This document shows, in pieces, positions 44,225 to 52,626 of a stretch of DNA of 64,000 nucleotides. Source of the DNA: Spirochaetaceae bacterium. GTDB lineage: Bacteria > Spirochaetota > Spirochaetia > Treponematales > Treponemataceae. The stretch's first letter is position 1, and every line of letters begins with the position of its first letter. Position numbers and translations under genes: made by a program. A model generated the notes under the pieces. The model made no database searches. It had not been told where the DNA came from and saw only the letters and a list, made by a program, of their open reading frames with translations. The stretch lies in NCBI GenBank assembly GCA_017623685.1, contig JAGAOP010000060.1, positions 51,972 through 115,971 on the forward strand, in the 5' to 3' direction.

Positions 44225-45724
44225 ATGGCAACTGACTCTTCGACGCAAAAAAAAGACAAGCTGCTCAATTTACAAGAAATAAAAGACGCAATAAAAAATG
44301 GATACCCCTTATCCATAACTACATATACTTTCCCTTTTGAAACAGAAACATACATGAGTATGTTTTTATCTACTTTTCTGGATGAAGTAGGACAAGGTTA
44401 TTTACTAGAATATTTTTTATATTGTTTAAAAGAATTAATTAATAATGCACGAAGGGCAAATGTAAAAAGAATATATTTTGAAGAAAAAGAATTAGAAATA
44501 ACCCAAATCCATGACTATGAAAAAGGTTTATTGTCATTTAAAAACGATATAGCTGAAAATCAAAAATATTATTTTTCAAAGTTAAAGGCTTCGGGATTAT
44601 TTGTTAAATTTATTGTTCAAGTAAAAAATAATATTTTACGATTTGAAATCGTAAACAATACGGAATTGACAGTTTTCGAATACAAGAGAATTCACGATAG
44701 ACTAATTCGAGCTTTTTCTTATTCCTCCGTAGATGATTTTTCAGATATGGAAGATACAATAGAAGGGGCGGGATTCGGCTTATTCACTGTTTTTTTGATA
44801 CTGAGAAAACTCGGTATTAGTGGTGATAACTTTCAAGTTCTTTCTGATAAAGGGAAAACTATTATTAGAATTATGTTCCCTCTTAAAAAACAGTCCAATG
44901 CCATTATTTTTGCTCTTTCTAAAGAAATATCTGACAAATTGTCTGCTATTCCTAGTTTTCCAGAGAATATTGCACAAATTAATCAGCTTATAAGTGAACC
45001 GAATACAAAAATTTCTGATATTGTAATGCATATAAATAATGATGTTGCATTAACAACAGATTTGTTAAGAATGGTAAATAAAGCTTCTTTTAGAACGGCA
45101 ACACCCTGTGCAAATGTTTCCTTAGCGGTAAAAATGGTAGGGTTGGAAGGTATAAAAAATATGCTTTATACCATTGGAGCTTTAAAAAACTTGAAAATTG
45201 ATGAAAATTCTCAAAAGAAACTTTGGGATCATGCAACAAAAACTGCAGCCTTTTCTTATATGCTAAGTTGTAGGTTATGTATTGGTGATAAAAATATAAT
45301 TTCGGATGCATATGTTTGTGGTTTGCTACATGATATCGGAAAGATTTTATTCAATTCAGCATATTCAGATATTATTGAAAAATTCAAAGATACTACTGTT
45401 CGCGAAGGAATATCGGATCGTATTTTTGAAAAAATCTTTGCAGGTGCAACACATGCAGAAATAGGTGCTTTGGTGACAAAAAATTGGAATTTCCCAGATG
45501 TGATTACTTATGCCATCCAATATCATCATAATCCACTTCTTGCACCTATAAAATACCGAAAATCTGTAGAAATTGTATATTTGGCAAATATGTTTATTAA
45601 ATTTCAAAACGATGAAATAGACTTTAACCAATTTGATATGGAAGTACTTAAGGACTTTCAGCTTGGTACCCAATCCTTGATAGAAGAAATATCTCTGGAA
45701 TTAAAGATTCTTTACAACCATTAA
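44225..45724 (+). CDS. HDOD-domain regulator with N-terminal histidine-kinase-like ATPase domain
   Basis: 499 residues. Residues about 60-220 look like a GHKL ATPase: N box LKELINNARRANVKRIYFE near 70 and G box EGAGFGLFTVFLILRKLG near 179. No phospho-accepting His/dimerisation helix is evident. Residues about 232-450 are an HDOD domain: LSAIPSFPENIAQINQLISE, NNDVALTTDLLRMVNKASF and GLLHDIGKILFNSA, with an apparent HD pair retained. HDOD proteins take part in signalling and motility control. There is no ribosome binding site; a TATTAT lies 7 nt before the ATG. Confidence 0.78.
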   Translation: MATDSSTQKKDKLLNLQEIKDAIKNGYPLSITTYTFPFETETYMSMFLSTFLDEVGQGYLLEYFLYCLKELINNARRANVKRIYFEEKELEITQIHDYEKGLLSFKNDIAENQKYYFSKLKASGLFVKFIVQVKNNILRFEIVNNTELTVFEYKRIHDRLIRAFSYSSVDDFSDMEDTIEGAGFGLFTVFLILRKLGISGDNFQVLSDKGKTIIRIMFPLKKQSNAIIFALSKEISDKLSAIPSFPENIAQINQLISEPNTKISDIVMHINNDVALTTDLLRMVNKASFRTATPCANVSLAVKMVGLEGIKNMLYTIGALKNLKIDENSQKKLWDHATKTAAFSYMLSCRLCIGDKNIISDAYVCGLLHDIGKILFNSAYSDIIEKFKDTTVREGISDRIFEKIFAGATHAEIGALVTKNWNFPDVITYAIQYHHNPLLAPIKYRKSVEIVYLANMFIKFQNDEIDFNQFDMEVLKDFQLGTQSLIEEISLELKILYNH

Positions 45725-45728
45725 AAAC

Positions 45729-46529
45729 CTATTCCAAAGATTCTGTCCAGGCTTCCATTAAGATTCCAAAAGCAACACCCACATTCAGTGATGCTTTTAA
45801 ACCTTTCATGGGAATTGAAACGATGCCATGGGTTGCAGAGGAAAGAGCTAAGGGGCTTACCCCTAATTCTTCTGAACCAATAATCACTATACCTGCTTTT
45901 GGAAAAGAAAAATCTTTGATAGGTGTTCCTCCTGTTTCTAATACAAAAATAGGTAAGTCTTGTGGTAATTGATTTAATTCAATTCTTTCCCATGGCATGG
46001 ATTCTATACAACCCATTCCTGACCGAATAGCTCTTGGATGCATGGGGTCACAACATCCTGGTGAAAGAAAAACTTTTTCTGCACCTATGGCTTCTGCTGT
46101 TCTAAATATGGAGCCTAGATTAAATGGTGAACGAATATCTTCGGCATATACATAAATACCTTCATAAAAATCACGTTGAGTTATTTCTGTTTTGTGGGGA
46201 GCAACAATTAAATCCCATTCAGCAGGTGGTATACCAATGATGTTTAGTAAATTGTTTCTAGCACAATTACAGATTCTTCTTTCGTCTATTGGAGATTGTT
46301 GTAAAAGTTCAGAAAGTTCTTTTTGTGCAGATTTTGGCAAATCTGGGTCGTGGATGACAATATTGGCGAGTTTTTTTATATATTCATGGCGAGATAGGGA
46401 TGGAAAAGAATATTGGCAATCTGGCTCTGCAAGTCCAGCAATATCTCGTTCCAATGCTCCAAAACACAGCGCCAACTTTCGTCGTTTTTGTCCTCCCTGA
46501 AGATGATTCAGTTTGTCAGGTGAAATCAT
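45729..46529 (-). CDS. TrmH/SpoU-family RNA methyltransferase
   Basis: A third SpoU enzyme, about 266 residues. SPOUT motifs are EDIRSPFNLGSIFRTAEAIG near 124, IVIIGSEELGVSPLALSS near 216 and LKASLNVGVAFGILMEAW at the end. The N-terminal 100 residues (NHLQGGQKRRKLALCFG onward) differ from the other two and from TrmH proper. The target is unknown. Start is uncertain: an ATG at 46529 or a TTG at 46553, the latter overlapping the stop of the upstream alcohol dehydrogenase-like gene by 11 nt. Neither has a ribosome binding site. Confidence 0.8.
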   Translation of the reverse strand: MISPDKLNHLQGGQKRRKLALCFGALERDIAGLAEPDCQYSFPSLSRHEYIKKLANIVIHDPDLPKSAQKELSELLQQSPIDERRICNCARNNLLNIIGIPPAEWDLIVAPHKTEITQRDFYEGIYVYAEDIRSPFNLGSIFRTAEAIGAEKVFLSPGCCDPMHPRAIRSGMGCIESMPWERIELNQLPQDLPIFVLETGGTPIKDFSFPKAGIVIIGSEELGVSPLALSSATHGIVSIPMKGLKASLNVGVAFGILMEAWTESLE

Positions 46530-46542
46530 TTTTGCTGAAATA

Positions 46543-47691
46543 TTAATATGCAAGTTTAATTAATTCAAACAAATCATCTGCTGTCATGGAACGGGGCATT
46601 CCATTTATCAAGTCCATCTGACCTGCATCTTCTGCAGCAAGAGAAAGTTGTTCCATTGTTAAAGACAAATCTTTAAGTCTAGCAGGTAAATTTGCATGCG
46701 CTAAACGATGGCGAATGTTTTCTGCAAAGATACTAGGAACTTCTTCTGGAGAAGTATCTTCGTCTACAAGATTCATTATTCTTGCAATTTTCGCAATTCT
46801 ATCAGCTTTATATTTTGCAACATCTTCTATAACGTAGGGCAATAAAATTGTTGCAACTAAAGCGTGGGAAACATTGTATCGAGCAGAAATTGCTAGTCCT
46901 AGCAAAGACGCTGGCCCGATTGAACTGGTTGCAGAGGCTAAAGAAGCAACACAACCACCTTGAATTAGTAATGTGGTAGGGGTTGCAGAAATATTTAGGG
47001 AATTTGAACCGTCCATGGCATAACCTAAGGATTCAACAGCTTTTTCTGCTAACATATCAGAAAAGAAAGATGCTTTTTGTGAAAGATAAGCTTCTGTGGC
47101 TAAACACAAGCTGTCAATGGAAATTGCACCAACTTGATTTTCTGTTAAAGAAACATTTAAGTTGGAATCAAATAAAACAAGTTTGCAAAGTCCATTTTGT
47201 ACCTTTATTAGTTTTAGCTGACGATTCCTAGCATCCACTACAGGAACTGATTCAGTAAAAATAAACATATTTCTAATAGTTGTAGGCACGCTAATTAATG
47301 GTAATGCTCCAGATGTTGGTGTTGAACCATCTAAAAAATCGTATAAATCGTGAACTTCGTTGTAGATAGCACTGACAGCTCTGGCTAAATTCATTACAGA
47401 GGAACCACCAACTCCAATAACTCCATGAATATGAGCTTCTCTTGCCAAAGAAAGAACTCTTTTTACAGTTTCAGAGTCTACTGCTGATTTAATTTCGTCA
47501 AATACAAAGTATTCAACTTTTCTTGCAGATAAGGATTTAAGAATAGAATCTGTTGCACCTGATTCTTTTAGTACAGGGTCTAAAATAACAATGTACCTTG
47601 TGCCCCAATCCTTTGCAAATTGCCCAATTCTTGAGGCAGTATATGAACCTAGGATTATGTTTGGTGAAATTTTAAAAAACAAATCAGACAT
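46543..47691 (-). CDS. Iron-type alcohol dehydrogenase homologue with degenerate metal site
   Basis: 382 residues with the Fe-ADH fold: nucleotide-binding GVGGSSVMNLARAVSA near 95, SVPTTIRNMFIFTES near 135 and the metal-site helix SIDSLCLATEAYLSQ near 190. In active iron-type enzymes the metal is held by Asp plus three His. Here the residue four after Asp (usually His) is Leu, and in SHALVATILLPYVIEDV the first His is kept but the usual second (LPH) is Tyr. Two of three His ligands are therefore missing, so it may be a non-metal or inactive homologue, or a dehydroquinate-synthase-like relative. GAGG lies 11 nt before the ATG. Confidence 0.75.
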   Translation of the reverse strand: MSDLFFKISPNIILGSYTASRIGQFAKDWGTRYIVILDPVLKESGATDSILKSLSARKVEYFVFDEIKSAVDSETVKRVLSLAREAHIHGVIGVGGSSVMNLARAVSAIYNEVHDLYDFLDGSTPTSGALPLISVPTTIRNMFIFTESVPVVDARNRQLKLIKVQNGLCKLVLFDSNLNVSLTENQVGAISIDSLCLATEAYLSQKASFFSDMLAEKAVESLGYAMDGSNSLNISATPTTLLIQGGCVASLASATSSIGPASLLGLAISARYNVSHALVATILLPYVIEDVAKYKADRIAKIARIMNLVDEDTSPEEVPSIFAENIRHRLAHANLPARLKDLSLTMEQLSLAAEDAGQMDLINGMPRSMTADDLFELIKLAY

Positions 47692-47811
47692 GGTTTTTCC
47701 TCTAAATACAAGGTTTATGTTTTACAAACATTTTATTATTTTAGTTGAATTTATTGATATACTCAATAGATAAAATCCCAATAAAAAAGGTTTACAGAGA
47801 TTTATTTTGTT

Positions 47812-47867
47812 GAAAAAAAAAGCTGCTTTCTGTTTCCTTATTCAAGAACATGAAAGCAGCCTTTTTT
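47812..47867 (-). terminator. Bidirectional terminator after flgM
   Basis: GCTGCTTTC (47822-47830) pairs with GAAAGCAGC (47852-47860). On the minus strand the stem ends in a run of nine T; on the plus strand six T follow, so it could serve both directions. Confidence 0.75.
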
Positions 47868-47880
47868 AAGTCAAAGAAAC

Positions 47881-48171
47881 TTAGAGACCGAAATAGCTCT
47901 CAAGAATTTTGTCGGCAACAGAATCAATTACTATATCATTTATGTATGCAGGATCTTGAATCTTTGCCTTAACCTGCGCAACCAAATCTTCTCGAACATC
48001 TGGTGTTTCTGCGGCTACCTCAGATAAATAGTAAGCTTCTGCCATTTCCTGAGCTTCTTTGGAAACAGAAATAGAATCTACACCGGCGGAAACAGTGGAT
48101 TTCGCTGTGGTACGGTGAGTATTCTGCACGTTAGTGAGGGGATTCAACCCTCCAAGTTTATCAATCATCAT
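47881..48171 (-). CDS. flgM: Anti-sigma-28 factor FlgM
   Basis: 96 residues, typical of the secreted negative regulator of the flagellar sigma factor FliA. It has the Ser/Thr-rich, disordered first half ([20 protein letters not shown]) and the helical C-terminal half with [19 protein letters not shown], matching the FlgM pattern RxxkVxxIkxxi. The start ATGATG overlaps the stop of rsmI by a few bases, so the two are translationally coupled. A strong terminator follows. Regulation of late flagellar genes is inferred from family. Confidence 0.82.
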   Translation of the reverse strand: MMIDKLGGLNPLTNVQNTHRTTAKSTVSAGVDSISVSKEAQEMAEAYYLSEVAAETPDVREDLVAQVKAKIQDPAYINDIVIDSVADKILESYFGL

Positions 48172-48896
48172 CTTGACCTGCCTCTACCAATATTATCGGT
48201 ATTTTCGTCTAAAAGTTGAGCTTTTTTATTACCCGAAACAAACACAACAAATTCACCAAGAATTTTATTTCGTGCCGCAAAATCTGCATGCACCTCTGTG
48301 GCTGTCCCCTCCACAATTTCCTCATGTAATTTGGTAAGCTCTCTTCCAACAACTACATGACGCTCATATTCTATATCGGCAATGTCTGCCAAAAGTTTAA
48401 CAATTCTAAAGGGAGATTCGTATAAAACAAAGGCATAACCTGTGTCCATTAATTCCCTTAGCCTAGAACGCCTTCTGCCTGGTTTAGGTGAGAGAAAACC
48501 TTCAAACATCAACGTTTTTCCACCTACACCAGCAACACTAACTAGGGTTATAAAAGCTGATGGTCCAGGTATTGGCACAACATTGTGACCTGCAGTACGA
48601 ACTGATGTAACTAAAACTGCTCCTGGATCGCTAATTCCTGGAGTCCCTGCATCGCTAGCATATGCAACAGTTTGTCCTTCGTCCAACAGGTGAATTATTT
48701 TTTGTGAAGCTTCTTGTTCATTTTGGGAACGACAGGAAACTAAAGGTTTTCTAATTTCAAAATGAGTTAGCAACTGCAAAGTGTGGCGAGTGTCTTCACA
48801 AGCGATAACATCCACTGATTTAAATGTTTCCAAGGCTCGGAATGTTATGTCTCCCAAATTACCAATTGGTGTACCTACAATATATAACACTGACAC
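48168..48896 (-). CDS. rsmI: 16S rRNA (cytidine(1402)-2'-O)-methyltransferase
   Basis: 242 residues. Family marks are [20 protein letters not shown] near the start, [33 protein letters not shown] near 78, and [14 protein letters not shown] near 105, which together form the tetrapyrrole-methylase fold with the AdoMet site. Its product is 2'-O-methyl-C1402 in 16S rRNA. The ORF is open to 48911, but TATACT at 48903-48908 lies inside it and a GTG follows exactly 6 nt later at 48896, which gives the usual N-terminus. flgM follows directly. Confidence 0.9.
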   Translation of the reverse strand: MSVLYIVGTPIGNLGDITFRALETFKSVDVIACEDTRHTLQLLTHFEIRKPLVSCRSQNEQEASQKIIHLLDEGQTVAYASDAGTPGISDPGAVLVTSVRTAGHNVVPIPGPSAFITLVSVAGVGGKTLMFEGFLSPKPGRRRSRLRELMDTGYAFVLYESPFRIVKLLADIADIEYERHVVVGRELTKLHEEIVEGTATEVHADFAARNKILGEFVVFVSGNKKAQLLDENTDNIGRGRSR

Positions 48897-48902
48897 ATAA
48901 TA

Positions 48903-48931
48903 AGTATACACCTTAGAATTAAAGAAAACAA
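48903..48931 (-). promoter_or_regulatory. rsmI-flgM promoter (leaderless geometry, GTG start)
   Basis: TTGTTT (48926-48931), a 17 bp spacer, TATACT (48903-48908), then 6 nt to the GTG at 48896. Confidence 0.6.
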
Positions 48932-49168
48932 GAGCTTTTACTTCCCAATAATTGCTTTTTTTTTCTATCTATAATATTATACAACAATGCTTCAGGATTT
49001 TAATGAGTTTTTATAAAGATTTTTCTGATGTAAGAACATTTTTTCTTTATTAATAAAACTTCATTTTTGAAAATTAATAAATAATTTGAATTAATTGTTC
49101 AATATTCATTTTATTTTGGAAAAGGTTATAGGAAATAAAATGGCTGTTTATGCCAATGTTAGTAGAAT

Positions 49169-50530
49169 ATGCAAAATCAAGTAGTTTTTTCAAAAGCTGA
49201 AAGTGTTAGAGATGTTCTTAGATATTTGAAAAGATTTAAAAATGCATCGATAGTAATTTATATCGATGACAGAATTATAAATTCATCTTTGTTTACAAGC
49301 CATATTCGTGATATTTCTATGATTCACGAAGCAGGATTAAAAGTTATAATTGTACCAGGTGCGAGAACTCGAATTGACGAAGTTTTAATACAAGCAGGAA
49401 TATCTTGGAAAATTATAGATGGTTGTAGGATAACAAAGGAAGAAGCTATGCCATTAATTAAGATGGCTGCCTTTGATTCTTGCAATCAAATAATGACAAG
49501 TCTTGCAGGTGAAAAAAAGACAGCAGTAATTGGAAATTGGGTTCGAGCTCGTAGTCGAGGGGTTTTAGATGGTGTTGATTTTGCAACAAGTGGTGAAATA
49601 GAAAAAATTCAAATTGAATCAATTCAGAAGATTATGGAAAACGGCTTTATTCCAATATTTCCCTGTATTGGTTGGAGTACTGCTGGAAAACCCTATAATA
49701 TTTCTTCTGTAAGCCTTGCTTCTTATGTGGCACAGCAAATAAAAGCTGACAAATTGCTGTTTTTAGTACCTGATGCAAAAATTTCTTGCAACCAATTTAA
49801 TGTTCCTTCTTGTATAGGTTTTTCGGAGGAAGGAAAGGTTCCAGCCTTAAGTATAGAAGAAGCAAAACTGTTTGTTAAAAGTAATCTAGCTGAATCCTTG
49901 GCTTATGATAACCAAATGTTGGAAGAAGAAAAAAAGGCACGAATTTTAGATTTAGTAAAAGTAGGAATAAATGCTTGTTCCAATGGAGTTTCTCGTATTC
50001 ATATTTTGGATAGTTATTTAGACGGAACTATTCCTTGCGAAATTTTTTCTGATTTTGGGTCAGGAACTATGATTTATGAATCGAATTATGGTGGCATACG
50101 AAATATGGCTACTGATGATATTCCTGCCATAATGAACTTAATTCGTCCCTTTGTGGAAGAAGGAATCCTTTTGCCACGTACAGAACAAAACTTAGCAGCA
50201 AATTATGGGGATTATGTGGTTTATGAACTTGACGGTGGAATAAGAGCATGTGCTGCCTTACATCTTTATGACAAAGTTCAAGGAGAAATTGCTGCGGTGG
50301 CAGTTGAGCCAGCTTATTCTCACATTGGTGTAGGTATAAAACTTGTTAAATATTTGCTTGATCGTGCAAAAATGTTTAATCTAAATTCTGTGTTTATTAT
50401 GACTACACAGGCTGGAGATTGGTTTGAATCCATTGGGTTTGTGCCAGACAAGATTGATTCGTTACCTCAAGAACGACTGGCGAAATGGACTTCTAGCCGA
50501 AATTCAAAAGTTTACAGAATTCAACTTTAG
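49169..50530 (+). CDS. argA: N-acetylglutamate synthase (amino-acid N-acetyltransferase)
   Basis: Catalyses the first committed step of arginine synthesis, acetylating glutamate. 453 residues with an N-terminal amino-acid-kinase-fold domain (VIIVPGARTRIDEVLIQAGI near 60, GFIPIFPCIGWSTAGKPYNI near 160) and a C-terminal GNAT domain (about 300-453: RNMATDDIPAIMNLIRPFVE and AVEPAYSHIGVGIKLVKYLL). The size matches E. coli ArgA. The ATG at 49169 has no good ribosome binding site. The 270 bp in front are AT-rich and hold nothing else I could recognise. A terminator follows at 50531. Confidence 0.88.
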   Translation: MQNQVVFSKAESVRDVLRYLKRFKNASIVIYIDDRIINSSLFTSHIRDISMIHEAGLKVIIVPGARTRIDEVLIQAGISWKIIDGCRITKEEAMPLIKMAAFDSCNQIMTSLAGEKKTAVIGNWVRARSRGVLDGVDFATSGEIEKIQIESIQKIMENGFIPIFPCIGWSTAGKPYNISSVSLASYVAQQIKADKLLFLVPDAKISCNQFNVPSCIGFSEEGKVPALSIEEAKLFVKSNLAESLAYDNQMLEEEKKARILDLVKVGINACSNGVSRIHILDSYLDGTIPCEIFSDFGSGTMIYESNYGGIRNMATDDIPAIMNLIRPFVEEGILLPRTEQNLAANYGDYVVYELDGGIRACAALHLYDKVQGEIAAVAVEPAYSHIGVGIKLVKYLLDRAKMFNLNSVFIMTTQAGDWFESIGFVPDKIDSLPQERLAKWTSSRNSKVYRIQL

Positions 50531-50574
50531 ATCTTCTAATATTTTAATCTGCAACGCAACTTAGGAGATTTTTT
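50531..50574 (+). terminator. Terminator after argA
   Basis: ATCTTCTAA (50531-50539) pairs with TTAGGAGAT (50561-50569) with one wobble and is followed by five T. It overlaps the stop of the convergent gene. Confidence 0.55.
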
Positions 50575-51136
50575 AGCGATAACTCATTCTAAAATAAATT
50601 GAAATCATGTTATCTGTTGAATTTCCCCTGGGCATACGGCGCCAGCTACAGCCAACTATAGGAGCAAAGCCTGTTTTTTCAAAGGTAAAGTCATATTCAA
50701 ATAGCAAACGAAATCCATTTCCCCAAGAACATTGATTTTTGGTCGTATCGAATGTATCAATTTGAATAAAATCTGTACGGCTTCCTAACATATAATCGAC
50801 TTCAAATCTAAGGCCTGCCAGCCCAGGATAAATTCTAATTCCTCCATAAAATGCATAATCGATTAAATTATAATGTTGTGAACCACTTGCTCTAAAATCT
50901 GCTAAAGAAACGATTCCAGTGGTAAAAATAACTGCTGGGTCTAAAACAAATCCAAGGGAAACGTCTCCTTCTAAAACAAATCTAGAAAAATCTTCGTTTT
51001 CTGGATAGTTTGGTTCTTCTCCGTAAAAAACAAAGGCGCTACCTATAGCTCCGTCCAAGGTAATTCGTCCGTTAGCAAAAGGAAAAATTGTACCAGCCAC
51101 AAAAAACACTATAAAAAAAGAAAAAATTTTTTTCAT
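50573..51136 (-). CDS. Exported protein with beta-barrel character
   Basis: 187 residues. The signal peptide is FSFFIVFFVAGTIFPFANG (cleavage near residue 23). Alternating strands follow (ITLDGAIGSAFVFYGE, FVLEGDVSLGFVLDPAVIF, YGGIRIYPGLAGLRFEVDYM), ending in ISIYFRMSYR. It resembles a small outer-membrane protein such as those with eight strands. A GAGG about 10 nt before the ATG serves as ribosome binding site. No specific family was recognised. Confidence 0.7.
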   Translation of the reverse strand: MKKIFSFFIVFFVAGTIFPFANGRITLDGAIGSAFVFYGEEPNYPENEDFSRFVLEGDVSLGFVLDPAVIFTTGIVSLADFRASGSQHYNLIDYAFYGGIRIYPGLAGLRFEVDYMLGSRTDFIQIDTFDTTKNQCSWGNGFRLLFEYDFTFEKTGFAPIVGCSWRRMPRGNSTDNMISIYFRMSYR

Positions 51137-51187
51137 AAGTAATAACCTCTTAAAATTTAAATATAATGATTTTGTGGCAAAAGTATG

Positions 51188-52453
51188 TTATTCATTGGTT
51201 GTGTAAGAAGTAGAAACTTGAACTGTCAAATCCTTACCTAATTCAACTAATTTTTCTAGATCTAACTGAGAAGGTAATCCTTGCCATTCGTAAGCTTCAA
51301 GTTCTTCCCATTTTAATGGAGTAATAGCTTCGTCATATTCCCGTTTAGCTCCACCAATCCAACCCCAGCTACCAATGCGAAGACTTTTTTTGCCAACAAA
51401 GTGTTTTCTTGCGAACAAATTTAATATGTAGGCGGCAGGAGGAAACATCTTGTATTCATAAGTAGGCATGGCCATTACAATTCCAGCTGATTCATAGGCT
51501 TCGGCTAAAACAAAGGATGCATCTGTAGCTGGGATTTCTAAAACCGATACTTCTGGAGCAACAAGACCCTGAGATTCAAGCTCCTCTGCTTTTTGCTTAA
51601 TTCCTTCAACAACTGCGTCTACGCCTTTTTTAGTGTTTCCGTACATATAACCATAGATAACACAAATTTTATTTTCCTGTTTTCCACCAGTATTATAGCC
51701 TGCATATTTAACATAGCGCTGAATTATTTTTTCTGGATTTTTTCGCCAAATAATACCATGGCTTGGAGCAACAACTTTTATTGTAATATCTGCCAATTTA
51801 TTTATAGCAGTTTTTACAAAAGTACTAAAACTGGCTACAATGTTTGCATAATAGCGAAGAGATTCTTTTTCGTAAAAAAGATGTTCTTCTGAAGTAAATT
51901 CATCGTCAAAGATTCTATCGCCAGTTTTACCATATGAACCAAAGGCATCGCAAGAAAACAAAATGGCAGATTTAGGATCGTAAGTAACCATGGTTTCGGG
52001 CCAGTGAACATTAGGTACTTCAACAAAATTCAAAATGATATCATTTCCTAAGTCAAGGGCATCTCCTGTTTTTACTGTACGATAGTTTCCTTCTCCTGCT
52101 TTACAAAAGTTTTTTGCAAGGGCAATACCTTTTTCGGTAGAAATAATTTGAGCAGAAGGATTCAACTGATGAAATTTTTGTAAAAAGTCAGAATGGTCAG
52201 GTTCTAGATGGTTCAAAATAATGTAATCGATATCTTGTACTGAAAGACCAATAGAAGATAATTGTATATTTATTTGTTCTGGGGCATTTTCCCAATCACG
52301 ATATAAATCTATTAATGCTATTTTTTCACCTTTTACGATGTAGGAATTAAGTGTAACTCCATGAGGAATAGGCCACATCCCTTCAAAGTACTTAGCATTT
52401 GTAATATCTGCATGAAGAGCAAATACGTAATCTGTAATTTGTTTTGCATTCAT
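51188..52453 (-). CDS. Flavodiiron protein (FprA-type A flavoprotein)
   Basis: 421 residues. The beta-lactamase-like domain keeps the diiron ligands: NHLEPDHSD near 79-87 (H-x-E-x-D-H), HWPETM near 147, SCDAFG near 165 and PSHGIIWR near 226. The flavodoxin domain begins near 255 at ICVIYGYMYGNTKKGVD, with IVMAMPTYEYKMFPPAAYIL near 330. Such proteins reduce O2 to water or NO to N2O with electrons from rubredoxin or reduced flavin, protecting anaerobes. No rubredoxin gene is adjacent. GGAG lies 9 nt before the ATG. Confidence 0.92.
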   Translation of the reverse strand: MNAKQITDYVFALHADITNAKYFEGMWPIPHGVTLNSYIVKGEKIALIDLYRDWENAPEQINIQLSSIGLSVQDIDYIILNHLEPDHSDFLQKFHQLNPSAQIISTEKGIALAKNFCKAGEGNYRTVKTGDALDLGNDIILNFVEVPNVHWPETMVTYDPKSAILFSCDAFGSYGKTGDRIFDDEFTSEEHLFYEKESLRYYANIVASFSTFVKTAINKLADITIKVVAPSHGIIWRKNPEKIIQRYVKYAGYNTGGKQENKICVIYGYMYGNTKKGVDAVVEGIKQKAEELESQGLVAPEVSVLEIPATDASFVLAEAYESAGIVMAMPTYEYKMFPPAAYILNLFARKHFVGKKSLRIGSWGWIGGAKREYDEAITPLKWEELEAYEWQGLPSQLDLEKLVELGKDLTVQVSTSYTTNE

Positions 52454-52626
52454 TAAGCGACTCCTTATTAAGTGTAATATATTTTACAAAAAATAACTTT
52501 CTCTATCAAGTTTTAATATATAAGATTATTTTAGTAATAAAAAAATTTTTTTTACTTTTTTTATTACTAAAATATAGAATAGTATGCTATAATAAATAAT
52601 AGTTTTTTTAAAGTGTGGATTCTTAA

